Positions 1 through 10,691 of a DNA stretch of 40,797 bases are shown here, one piece after another. Below the pieces are notes generated by a model. That model was not told the DNA's origin, ran no database searches, and saw only the letters and a list, made by a program, of their open reading frames with translations. The stretch is from the NCBI GenBank assembly GCA_030648395.1, contig JAUSHW010000185.1:1-40797 (forward strand). Direction: 5' to 3'. The position numbers were made by a program, and so were the translations under genes. How positions within the stretch are numbered: the stretch's first letter is position 1; every line of letters starts with the position of its first letter. Source of the stretch: Nitrospirales bacterium. Lineage in GTDB: Bacteria > Nitrospirota > Nitrospiria > Nitrospirales > NS-4.

Positions 1-20
1 ATGCTACATTCTTGTCGCAT

Positions 21-1607
21 TCACGACAAGCCTGTCGTGTCCGGCACGAGCCGGTATTTGCGGATTTTGTAGGCGATTTGCCGGGGGCTGATCCCCAGAG
101 CGCGGGCGGCCTTGGCTTGGACCCAACCTGCGCGTTCAAGCGCTTTCTTGAGTCGGTCCCGCTCGATCGACTCCAGCCCGCCGGTCAGGGTATGGGCTTC
201 ATGGTCAGGGCCTGTCCGACTCACGTGCCGCATGTCTGAAAAATATCCACGTAACGTCATCGGAATGGTCCGGAGCGTCACGCTGTCCGCCTCAGCCATC
301 ACCACCAGCCGTTCGATGCAATTCTCCAGCTCTCTGACGTTTCCTGGCCAGTGATAGCCGGCCATTAATCCAAACAGCTCCGTTGAGAGGCGCACCGCAC
401 GGCGGTTCTGCTTGTTGTACTTTCGCAGAAAATGCCCGATCAGCAAGGGGATATCGCCGGCACGTTCCCGAAGCGGGGGGAGTGTGACCGGAACGACATT
501 GAGGCGATAATATAAATCCTCCCGGAAGGCCCCGCTTTTGACCATCGCCTCCAAATCCTGGTGCGTGGCGGAGATCAGCCGGACGTCCACCCCGTACGTC
601 TGATTCCCTCCTACCCGTTCAAAACGTTGCTCCTGAAGGACCCGCAGCAGCTTCACTTGAGTTGCGAGTGGGATGTCTCCGATCTCATCAAGAAAAAGCG
701 TCCCCTGGTGTGCGAGCTCGAAACGGCCCTTGCGCATCTCCGTCGCACCGGTAAAGGCTCCGCGCTCGTGGCCGAACAGTTCGCTCTCGAACAGCATTTC
801 CGGAACTGCGGCGCAATGTAACCGGATGAAGGGTCTTTCGGCCCTTGTACTACTCTGATGGATCGCTTTGGCAACAAGTTCCTTTCCGGTTCCGCTTTCC
901 CCCCGGAGCATCACTGTGGCCTGGCTCTGCGCAACTCTGGCGATCGCGCCAAAAACCTCTTGAATAGCGTGGCCCTCCCCGACAATGCCTCCCACTGATC
1001 GATGCGTCTCGCACAATTCATTCCGTGGTTCCTGGTCAGATGCGAGTCGTTCCTGGCGTTCCCGGGCGGTTAAGCGGTGGAGTTTGACTGCCTGGCCGAT
1101 CAGCAAAGCCACGATGCTTAAAACCCGAAGGTCCTCGTCAAAAGACCCGGGATCGCCAGAAAAAAGACAGTCCACGCCAAGTACCCCGAGAGTCTCGTCA
1201 TGGACCTTGATGGGGACAGCGAGAAAGGACAGTTGTTGGCCGACCACAGCCGTCCGGGCGCCGGTCCTGTTCAGAAACCTCCGGTCAGCGCGGAGATCAG
1301 GAACCACGATGGGCTTGCCGGTTTCGAATACCTTGCCCGTAATGCCTTCGCCAATGCGATAGCGCCCCCGCGCCTGTTCCTTCTGGCTCAGTCCATGAGA
1401 AACCTGGATCGCCAATTCCCCGCTGGCCGGATCGCGCAGCGTGATCGTTCCTCGCTTCATGGCGAGCCTCGAACTCAGCGTTGCCAGAACCTGTATGGCG
1501 CTTTCCTGGAGGTCTCGCGATGAGGCTAAGGCCGTGTTGATTTCGTAGAGCGCCGACAGTTCCTCACCAGTCCTCGCGGATGACCGGTGCGTGATATCCT
1601 CAACCAT
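21..1607 (-). CDS. NifA-like sigma54-dependent transcriptional activator (GAF - AAA+ - Fis-type HTH)
   Basis: N-terminal GAF; Walker [15 protein letters not shown] loop; C-terminal [29 protein letters not shown]. Start set at [10 protein letters not shown] (ATG at 1607) because AAGGAGTT precedes it; the track ORF extends upstream to 1679. Confidence 0.9.
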   Translation of the reverse strand: MVEDITHRSSARTGEELSALYEINTALASSRDLQESAIQVLATLSSRLAMKRGTITLRDPASGELAIQVSHGLSQKEQARGRYRIGEGITGKVFETGKPIVVPDLRADRRFLNRTGARTAVVGQQLSFLAVPIKVHDETLGVLGVDCLFSGDPGSFDEDLRVLSIVALLIGQAVKLHRLTARERQERLASDQEPRNELCETHRSVGGIVGEGHAIQEVFGAIARVAQSQATVMLRGESGTGKELVAKAIHQSSTRAERPFIRLHCAAVPEMLFESELFGHERGAFTGATEMRKGRFELAHQGTLFLDEIGDIPLATQVKLLRVLQEQRFERVGGNQTYGVDVRLISATHQDLEAMVKSGAFREDLYYRLNVVPVTLPPLRERAGDIPLLIGHFLRKYNKQNRRAVRLSTELFGLMAGYHWPGNVRELENCIERLVVMAEADSVTLRTIPMTLRGYFSDMRHVSRTGPDHEAHTLTGGLESIERDRLKKALERAGWVQAKAARALGISPRQIAYKIRKYRLVPDTTGLS

Positions 1608-1662
1608 TAGAACTCCTTGTACGGCGCTATGCGGGCGAACCTGATTATACGCCTGCGACTGC

Positions 1663-1692
1663 ACCCGAGGATGCGGCACTGCATCCTCGGGT
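1663..1692 (-). other. Perfect 12-bp hairpin with hexaloop AGUGCC between glnB1 and the nifA-like gene
   Basis: ACCCGAGGATGC-AGTGCC-GCATCCTCGGGT on the minus strand; no U-tract follows. Confidence 0.8.
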
Positions 1693-1707
1693 CAGAGACA
1701 CTTTGCC

Positions 1708-3493
<1,786 letters not shown>

Positions 3494-3518
3494 GTGTACC
3501 TCCTGCGTTCGGTCGAAT

Positions 3519-3556
3519 AAAAAATGGCGCCAGTCCATAACCAGACTGGCGCCATT
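3519..3556 (-). terminator. Intrinsic terminator just upstream of amt1 (attenuator position)
   Basis: AATGGCGCCAGTC-TGGTTATG-GACTGGCGCCATT: perfect 13-bp stem running into TTTTTTATTC. Confidence 0.85.
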
Positions 3557-3596
3557 GCCAGGAATCCTTGAAACCCGGGTCGACGATGACCCGTTT
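3546..3596 (-). promoter_or_regulatory. Candidate ANTAR-type tandem hexaloop antitermination element (P1+P2) in the amt1 leader
   Basis: P1 (3596-3571): AAACGGGUC-AUCGUC-GACCCGGGUUU. P2 (3561-3546): CUGGC-AAUGGC-GCCAG. Both hexaloops have A1 and G4; 9-nt linker; P2 loop plus 3' strand is the terminator 5' arm. Confidence 0.72.
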
Positions 3597-3635
3597 GGAA
3601 CTCATGGGCCCGCGCCATTGCGAGCCAGAAGAGCC

Positions 3636-3663
3636 GTAGGGGCGGTTCGCGAACCGCCCCTAC
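3636..3663. repeat. 28-bp perfect palindrome (possible dispersed REP-like element) directly after glnA
   Basis: GTAGGGGCGGTTCGCGAACCGCCCCTAC equals its own reverse complement. Confidence 0.8.
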
Positions 3664-3672
3664 ATGATGACT

Positions 3673-5100
3673 TTATACATCGTAGTAAAGAAAGAACTCG
3701 TAGGGATGCGGCCGAAGCCGCACGGTATCAATTTCCTTGTCCCGCTTGTAGCTCAGCCAGGTGTCGATCACGTCCTGCGTGAAAACGTTGCCTTTCAAAA
3801 GGAAGGCGTGATCCTTTTCAAGATTGCGGAGCGACTCGTCCAGGCTGCCCGGCATTTTCTTGATCTTGGCCGCTTCATGCGGCTCCAGATCGTACAGGTC
3901 CTTTTCCATGGGCGCCCCCGGATCGATCTTGTTTTCGATCCCGTCCAGGCCGGCCATCAGCATGGCGGCAAAGGCGTAGTAGGGATTGGTCGCCGGGTCT
4001 GGGAAGCGGACCTCGATGCGCTTGGCCTTCGGGTTCGGTGAGTACATGGGAATGCGGATGCCTGCGCTGCGGTTCCGGCTCGAATAGGCCAGGTTCACAG
4101 GCGCCTCAAAGCCCGGCGTGAGTCGCTTGTAGGAGTTCGTCGTCGGGTTCGTGATGGCCGCCAGCGCCGGCGCGTGTTTCAGGATGCCCCCGATGTACCA
4201 GAGGCACATTTGGGAAATCCCGGCGTATTCCTTGCCGGCAAACAACGGCTTCCCGTCTTTCCAGATGCTCTGGTGGGTATGCATGCCGGAGCCGTTGTCG
4301 CCAAAGAGCGGCTTGGGCATGAACGTCACGGTTTTCCCATGGCGGTGAGCGACGTTTTTCACGATGTATTTGTACATCATCATCTTATCGGCCATGCTGA
4401 CGAGCGAGTCATACCGCAGGTCAATTTCCGCCTGGCCGGCTGTTGCGACCTCGTGGTGCTGCTTTTCGACCATGATGCCGATCTTCTGCATTTCCAGGCA
4501 CATCTCGGTCCGGATATCCATCTGCGTGTCCACGGGGGCGACAGGGTAATAGCCCTCCTTGTGCCGGGGCTTGTGCCCCAGATTGGGCCCCGTCTGATCG
4601 ACGTTTATTTCACGGCCGGAGTTCCATATCCCTTCCTCCGAGTCGATATAGTAGTACCCGCTATTGCTCGTCTGATCGAAGCGCACTGAGTCGAAAATGA
4701 AGAATTCGGCCTCCGGTCCCCAATAGGAGATGTCGCCGTGCTTGGTGGACTTGAGGTACTTCTCGGCCTTCTGGGCCACGTAGCGCGGGTCCCGGCTGTA
4801 CGTCTCCCGGGTGACAGGGTCCACCACATTGCAGATCATGCTGAGCGTGGGGACGGCGGTAAACGGATCCATGACCGCCGTCGTGGTGTCCGGGACGGCC
4901 ATCATGTCGCTGTTATTGATCGCCTGCCAGCCACGAATCGAAGAGCCGTCAAGGCCGGACCCTTCGATAAAGACCGCATCCGTCAACTCTTCGATCGGAA
5001 ACGTGAAGTGCTGCCACGTGCCGGGCAGATCAACGAACTTGAAGTCGACCATAAGAGCTTTGTTTTTCTTTGCAAATTCAAGTACTTCCTTCGCAGTCAT
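3673..5100 (-). CDS. glnA: Glutamine synthetase type I
   Basis: 475 aa; [15 protein letters not shown]-like N-terminus, [41 protein letters not shown] (adenylylation-type Tyr). Confidence 0.98.
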   Translation of the reverse strand: MTAKEVLEFAKKNKALMVDFKFVDLPGTWQHFTFPIEELTDAVFIEGSGLDGSSIRGWQAINNSDMMAVPDTTTAVMDPFTAVPTLSMICNVVDPVTRETYSRDPRYVAQKAEKYLKSTKHGDISYWGPEAEFFIFDSVRFDQTSNSGYYYIDSEEGIWNSGREINVDQTGPNLGHKPRHKEGYYPVAPVDTQMDIRTEMCLEMQKIGIMVEKQHHEVATAGQAEIDLRYDSLVSMADKMMMYKYIVKNVAHRHGKTVTFMPKPLFGDNGSGMHTHQSIWKDGKPLFAGKEYAGISQMCLWYIGGILKHAPALAAITNPTTNSYKRLTPGFEAPVNLAYSSRNRSAGIRIPMYSPNPKAKRIEVRFPDPATNPYYAFAAMLMAGLDGIENKIDPGAPMEKDLYDLEPHEAAKIKKMPGSLDESLRNLEKDHAFLLKGNVFTQDVIDTWLSYKRDKEIDTVRLRPHPYEFFLYYDV

Positions 5101-5129
5101 AACCCCCTCCTTTAAGATTTATGCCTGTA

Positions 5130-7826
5130 TCATTTCCGCTGCGCACTGGCCCGGTGCACGACCGGGCTTGACGTCTTCGATCCTCCCACAAACCCTTCAA
5201 TCCGGGCCGTTATTTCTTCGCTGATCAACTTGCACCCGCCGAGATTGGCGATCTTGCCGCCGGCCTTGTCCGTGACATAGAAGACATCCACGACCTGGTC
5301 CAGCCTGGTCGAAATCCGTGCCGCATGGACAGACAGGCCGAGATCAAAAATCGCGCGCGTGATGACGTAGAGCAAGCCCTGCCGGTCGTCGGCGAACACG
5401 TCGATGATGGTGTACCGATCGGAGGTCTCATTGTCGACTTGGACCACCGTCGCTTCGCGCAGGGGAACCCCCTGGCGGGCCTGGCCGAAACGGGTGGCAT
5501 CCTGCAGAAGATCCTCCACCGAGCAGCGCTGTTCCAGGACACCGACGATGGCGCCGCTGATCTCCTCGAACCGGCGATCGCGAATGTCCTCATGGCAATC
5601 CGGGTCCATCACGCGGAACACGTCCACCACAACCCCGTCGGCAAGCGTCAATATCTGGGCATCCAGGGTCTGTACGCCCTTGGCCGCCAGGACGCCGGCG
5701 ATTTTCGAAAAAATTCCAGGCGTTAGGCTGTCCTTGGTGTACACCGTGTAGTCGCTCGTGCCAAGCGCCTCATCGTATTGCACGTCCACCAGCGCAGGCG
5801 CATCGGCCAGTTTGGCAAGCCACTCCAGGTGCGTGACAAGCCGTTCGACCGGCATGGCTGTGAGATAATGGTCAGGCCACGACTCCAATTGCCTGGCGAG
5901 CCATGCCGAGGGGTAGCGTGGCTCCAAACGGGCCAGCGCGGCCTGGCGAATCTGCTCGGCGCGGGCGCCTCCCTCGTACGCCGTTTCGGCTTCCTCTCCT
6001 CCCGCAAGCTCCTTATGCGTCTTCATGAAGAGATCGCCCAGCAGCGTGTCTTTCCAGGGCGTCATGACTCCCGGCCCGACCGCCGAGATATCGGCCGCCG
6101 TGAGCACGAGCAGCATCTTCAGCGCCTCGGGAGTGCCGACCTGACGGGCAAACCTCAGCACGACCTTCTCGTCGGAGGAGTCGCGGCGGAATGCGGTGTT
6201 GGCCATCACGAGATGTTGCCGCACCAGGAAGACCAACAGCTGAGTTTCGTGTTCATCCAGGCCAAGGCGTTTGGCCACATCGAGGGCGATCCGCTCCCCG
6301 ATCAGGCTGTGATCCTCTTCCTGGCCCTTGCCCACATCGTGAAGCAGCACGGCCAGGTGCAGGAGGTCCTTGCGTCTGGTCTCGCGATAGACCCGTCCCA
6401 CGAGGCCCTTTCCCGCGCCCAGCTCCTCAGCCTGGCCGACGGCCAGCAGGCTGTGATGGTCCACCGTGTACTTGTGATAGGCGTTGAACTGCATGAGGCC
6501 ACGGACCGTTCCGAACGCCGGCACGATCCGTTCCAGCAGGCAGACTCGGTGCATCGCGGCCAGGGTGTCGGCGACGCGCCCGGGGCCGGACAGAATCGAA
6601 AGGAACCACCGTCTCGCCGTGTCGCTTTGAAACGCCGAGTCAGGCATGGCAGCGATGCGCTCGGGGAGTTCCTGAACGAGGTCATCGGCCACGTTCAGGC
6701 CGTACATTTGGGCCAGGTGAAAGAGCCGCAGGATGTGACCGCCATCCGATAGCGCGTCGGCCCGAAGGTCAGTCGGCACAGTGATGTCGTCCCGCGTCAG
6801 GGCAAAATAGCGCTCGATGCGACGTGCCGGCAACCAGGCGACAAGGCGTTGCCAGGCTGTTCGCTGCATCGCCTGCGAGACGAACCGCGTGGTGAGATCG
6901 CAGACCCGTGTCGAATGACGGTAATACTGCTGCATAAACTGTTCGACCGCCAGGAGGTGCGGGAGATCCTTGAACCCGCGCAGGCCGGCGATGCGGATCT
7001 GCTCTTCAAAAGTCAAAATGTCCTGGGCGCGAAACGCATAAAAGTGGAGGTCGTTTCGGACCCGCCAGAGAAACTCCTGGGCGTCACAGAGCGCCGTGGC
7101 GTCTCTGGCGCTCATCAATCCACGTGTCGAGAGTTCCTCGATCGACGACGTTCCGTACCGCGCCAGGGCCGTCCACTTGAGCAGATGTAAATCCCGCAGC
7201 CCGCCCCGCCCCTTTTTCAGGTTGGGCTCGAGGAGGAAATTGGTCGAACCGAACCGGCTGTACTCCTGCCGCCGCTCCTCGCGCTTGTTGGCAAGAAATC
7301 CCTGCACGCCTTTTCCGGAGACCTCGGCTCGATAGTTCTGCGTGAACTCGATGAACAGCTCCCGATCACCCGCCAGCCAGCGTGCTTCCATCAAGGCCGT
7401 GCGCACGGTGAGATCCGACTTGCCCATCTCCAGACAATCCGCGATGGTCCGCAGGCTGTGACCGATCTGAAACCCGAGATCCCAGAGGGTGTGCAGGATT
7501 GCCGTGGACAGGGCCCCGGCCTGCTTCGCGCAGGGAGGCGCATACAGAAACATAAGGTCGATATCGGAGTACGGCGCCAGCTCGCGACGCCCATAGCCGC
7601 CGAGGGCCACAAGGGCGATGCCGGACTGACCAGACATCCCGGAGGCCCCCAGATTGGCGTGATAGAGATCCAGCAGAATCTCATCCGCCAGGTCGGTCAG
7701 CGAGGTCACGATTTCCACGCCGGTGGCGCCGCGCGCGTGCGCCCCCTCGATCGCCTGCCGGCGGGCATCAAGAGCAGCCCTCGTCCATTGGACGCCGGCC
7801 ATCTGGTTGAGCACCGATTCCATCAT
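5130..7826 (-). CDS. glnD: PII uridylyltransferase / uridylyl-removing enzyme
   Basis: 898 aa; nucleotidyltransferase GGYGRRELAPYSDIDLMF, HD domain LLHDVGKGQEEDHS, two C-terminal ACT domains. Confidence 0.97.
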   Translation of the reverse strand: MMESVLNQMAGVQWTRAALDARRQAIEGAHARGATGVEIVTSLTDLADEILLDLYHANLGASGMSGQSGIALVALGGYGRRELAPYSDIDLMFLYAPPCAKQAGALSTAILHTLWDLGFQIGHSLRTIADCLEMGKSDLTVRTALMEARWLAGDRELFIEFTQNYRAEVSGKGVQGFLANKREERRQEYSRFGSTNFLLEPNLKKGRGGLRDLHLLKWTALARYGTSSIEELSTRGLMSARDATALCDAQEFLWRVRNDLHFYAFRAQDILTFEEQIRIAGLRGFKDLPHLLAVEQFMQQYYRHSTRVCDLTTRFVSQAMQRTAWQRLVAWLPARRIERYFALTRDDITVPTDLRADALSDGGHILRLFHLAQMYGLNVADDLVQELPERIAAMPDSAFQSDTARRWFLSILSGPGRVADTLAAMHRVCLLERIVPAFGTVRGLMQFNAYHKYTVDHHSLLAVGQAEELGAGKGLVGRVYRETRRKDLLHLAVLLHDVGKGQEEDHSLIGERIALDVAKRLGLDEHETQLLVFLVRQHLVMANTAFRRDSSDEKVVLRFARQVGTPEALKMLLVLTAADISAVGPGVMTPWKDTLLGDLFMKTHKELAGGEEAETAYEGGARAEQIRQAALARLEPRYPSAWLARQLESWPDHYLTAMPVERLVTHLEWLAKLADAPALVDVQYDEALGTSDYTVYTKDSLTPGIFSKIAGVLAAKGVQTLDAQILTLADGVVVDVFRVMDPDCHEDIRDRRFEEISGAIVGVLEQRCSVEDLLQDATRFGQARQGVPLREATVVQVDNETSDRYTIIDVFADDRQGLLYVITRAIFDLGLSVHAARISTRLDQVVDVFYVTDKAGGKIANLGGCKLISEEITARIEGFVGGSKTSSPVVHRASAQRK

Positions 7827-7828
7827 CG

Positions 7829-8185
<357 letters not shown>

Positions 8186-8238
8186 TTAAACTCCCGATCG
8201 ACGAAGACGCCCGCAGCTATTCGCTGCTGCGTGGGCCA

Positions 8239-9597
8239 TCACATCTGCGAATAGGCCCGCTCTTCATGCTGGCTGATGTCCAGGCCCCGTTCCTCTTCGT
8301 CCGCTGCAACACGAAGCCCGACGGTCCAATCAACCAGCTTCAGAATCATCAACGTCCCGAGGAATGCAAAGACCACGGAAACCCCTGCCGTCAGCAGTTG
8401 CACGCCGAACTGCCCAGGATTCCCGAAAAATAGCCCGTCCGCCCCGGCAGCGTTGATCGCCTTGGAAGCCAGCAGCCCCGCCGCAAGAATCCCGAGGACT
8501 CCCCCGACTCCGTGTATGCCAACCACGTCCAGCGAGTCATCATAGCCCAATCGACTTTTCCACACAACCGCGCCGTAGCAGGCGGCCCCTGCCGCCAGAC
8601 CAATAAACAGTGCGGAAAAAAGGCCGACAAACCCCGCCGCGGGAGTGACCGTCGCCAGACCCGCAACGGCCCCACTGGCGATACCCAGCGAGGTCGGCTT
8701 GCCGCGATGCAGCCACTCGGCCACCATCCAGCTCACTCCCCCTGCGGCGGCCGCCGTATGCGTGGCCAGGAAAGCCGAGGCTGCCAGCGCATTCGCGCCG
8801 AGCGCGCTCCCGGCATTAAATCCGAACCAGCCGAACCAGAGCAGGCCCGCGCCCAGCAGGGTCATCGGAAGATTATGCGGCACCATCTGTGCTGTGCCAT
8901 ACCCCTGGCGTCTTCCCAGCACAAGCGCGCATGCCAGCGCCGCCCAGCCTGAGCTGATGTGGACGACCGCGCCGCCGGCGAAATCCAGGGCGCCCATCTT
9001 GGCCAGCCAGCCCTGGCCCCAGATCCAGTGGGCCATCGGGCAGTAGATCAGGGTCACCCAAAGGGCCGAAAACAGCAGCAGGGCACTGAACTTCATCCGC
9101 TCGGCAAACGCTCCGGTGATCAGCGCCGGGGTAATCGCCGCGAACATGAGCTGAAAGAGCATGAACACCTGATGTGGAATGGTCGGGCCGTAGACCGCAT
9201 GTGGCTCCCCGCCGACCCCGCTGAGCCCAAACCATTCGAGATTTCCGATGAATCCTCCCACGTCAGGGCCGAATGCCAGACTGTAGCCCCACAGCACCCA
9301 AATCAGGCTCACCACGCACAGAATGACCAGAGAGTGCGTGATGGTACCCAGCACGTTCTTACTCCGAACCAGACCGCCATAGAACAGCGCCAGTCCCGGC
9401 ATGATCATGGCAAGAACCAGCGCCGAGGAAGTGAGCATCCATGCCGTATCCCCGGTGTCAACCTTAAGCGCGGGTGCAGGTGAAGCCGGCGCAGGCGTCG
9501 GAGGTACGCCCTCTTGCGCGACGACCAGGCCGGCCGTGAGCATGACCGCAGCAACGATCATCGCTCCCATGACATATCGTCTCACATGCTTACCCAT
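8239..9597 (-). CDS. amt: Ammonium transporter (Amt family), copy 2
   Basis: 452 aa; DTAWMLTSSALVLAMIMPGLALFYGGLVRSKN, FAGGAVVHISSGWAA, DSLDVVGIHGVGG. Confidence 0.97.
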   Translation of the reverse strand: MGKHVRRYVMGAMIVAAVMLTAGLVVAQEGVPPTPAPASPAPALKVDTGDTAWMLTSSALVLAMIMPGLALFYGGLVRSKNVLGTITHSLVILCVVSLIWVLWGYSLAFGPDVGGFIGNLEWFGLSGVGGEPHAVYGPTIPHQVFMLFQLMFAAITPALITGAFAERMKFSALLLFSALWVTLIYCPMAHWIWGQGWLAKMGALDFAGGAVVHISSGWAALACALVLGRRQGYGTAQMVPHNLPMTLLGAGLLWFGWFGFNAGSALGANALAASAFLATHTAAAAGGVSWMVAEWLHRGKPTSLGIASGAVAGLATVTPAAGFVGLFSALFIGLAAGAACYGAVVWKSRLGYDDSLDVVGIHGVGGVLGILAAGLLASKAINAAGADGLFFGNPGQFGVQLLTAGVSVVFAFLGTLMILKLVDWTVGLRVAADEEERGLDISQHEERAYSQM

Positions 9598-9604
9598 AAC
9601 GCTT

Positions 9605-9620
9605 CACACCCCCTTGTGTG
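9605..9620 (-). promoter_or_regulatory. Small hairpin sequestering the putative Shine-Dalgarno of amt2
   Basis: CACAC-AAGGGG-GTGTG on the minus strand, about 8 nt before the ATG at 9597; the hexaloop contains the SD-like AAGGGG. Confidence 0.5.
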
Positions 9621-9707
9621 GTTGATTCTTACTGCACAGCCAGCCGCACGACATCGGGCACCGGATGCGCGTATCATTCTTTCCATTCGTATCAAATGAC
9701 GCTTTCC

Positions 9708-10592
9708 TTAGAAGTTGATGTCCAACTGGACGGTCCACTTCCACTGACCGTTGATGACGTGGTCGTTGAACCAGACCGGCCCCGTCAGAAGACTGATGTC
9801 CTTATTGAAAAAGTGGTACATGCCGAAGCCGCCGCCGCCGATGGCGTTCTTTCCGCTGGCGTAGTCGGCCGCAAAGACCCACTTATTGTATTCGTTGCCT
9901 TCCTTGTCCTTGACCTTCCAGAATCCATAGTCGTACCCGACCATGCCGCCGGCGTTATCCAGTTTGCCGCTGCTGCTCGCGGCGCAGGTAAGGACGGCAA
10001 GGGCGGCATTGGCGGAGGCCACCGGCTTGCATCCTCCCTGCCGCATCAGAGCGGAATCGGGGTTTCCGTAATACCCTCCCCCGTGAATCCGTCCGAATGG
10101 ACCGAGCGTCTTCCCAACGATGAGATCCACGATATTCATGTTCGTGACCTCACCTTTTGTGCCCGCATTGAAAATTCCGACATTGATGGCCGGAGACCAA
10201 GCGCCCCACGCTCCTTCCGGCGTCCCAAGCTTGGCGTTGAACATCAGGGACTCCCCGATGGACTGCATCGTCGGATGCATCCGGGTCCCGGGAAACATTC
10301 CGTCGATACCGATCTCCAATTGCAGTTTTTCGAACGGAAGGACGCCGACGGTCAGGCCGACGTCAGTGGGAAAGGAGTCGAACTGGTTTCGGACACCGGT
10401 GACTCCTGTAATTTCCTCGGTCGTCTGGGAGAGCCGAAAATAGTTGTCCACCCCGATGTGCCAGACGTTAAAGGGCTGAACATCAGAGGTTGCGGGAGTC
10501 CAGTAGGTCGTGGACGGAGTGGCTGAAGCCGTCCCCGATACCGCGAGGATCAAAAACAATAATGCAATTATGATGCGTCCTGATAGCGTCAT
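9708..10592 (-). CDS. Uncharacterised outer-membrane beta-barrel protein
   Basis: Signal peptide MTLSGRIIIALLFLILAVSGTASA; alternating amphipathic segments; C-terminal Phe (WTVQLDINF). Start at 10592 with AAAGGAGG upstream. Confidence 0.75.
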   Translation of the reverse strand: MTLSGRIIIALLFLILAVSGTASATPSTTYWTPATSDVQPFNVWHIGVDNYFRLSQTTEEITGVTGVRNQFDSFPTDVGLTVGVLPFEKLQLEIGIDGMFPGTRMHPTMQSIGESLMFNAKLGTPEGAWGAWSPAINVGIFNAGTKGEVTNMNIVDLIVGKTLGPFGRIHGGGYYGNPDSALMRQGGCKPVASANAALAVLTCAASSSGKLDNAGGMVGYDYGFWKVKDKEGNEYNKWVFAADYASGKNAIGGGGFGMYHFFNKDISLLTGPVWFNDHVINGQWKWTVQLDINF

Positions 10593-10665
10593 GGTCGTGT
10601 CGCCTCCTTTTACGTGTTTCGACATCACATCCTCACTCTCATCTCTGTCTACCCATCGTCTCCGC

Positions 10666-10683
10666 CCGCACTCCGCTGTGCGG
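10666..10683 (-). other. Hexaloop hairpin (AGCGGA) between nadE and the outer-membrane protein gene
   Basis: CCGCAC-AGCGGA-GTGCGG on the minus strand; no U-tract follows. Confidence 0.6.
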
Positions 10684-10691
10684 CAATGCCG

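Noticed and set aside
3597-3635. Possible sigma54 promoter TGGCTCGCAATGGC upstream of amt1
   Set aside because: GG-to-GC spacing is 9 nt instead of 10 and the element is off-consensus.
5778-6752. Plus-strand ORF (324 aa) antisense to glnD
   Set aside because: Shadow of the conserved GlnD reading frame; no RBS or domain.
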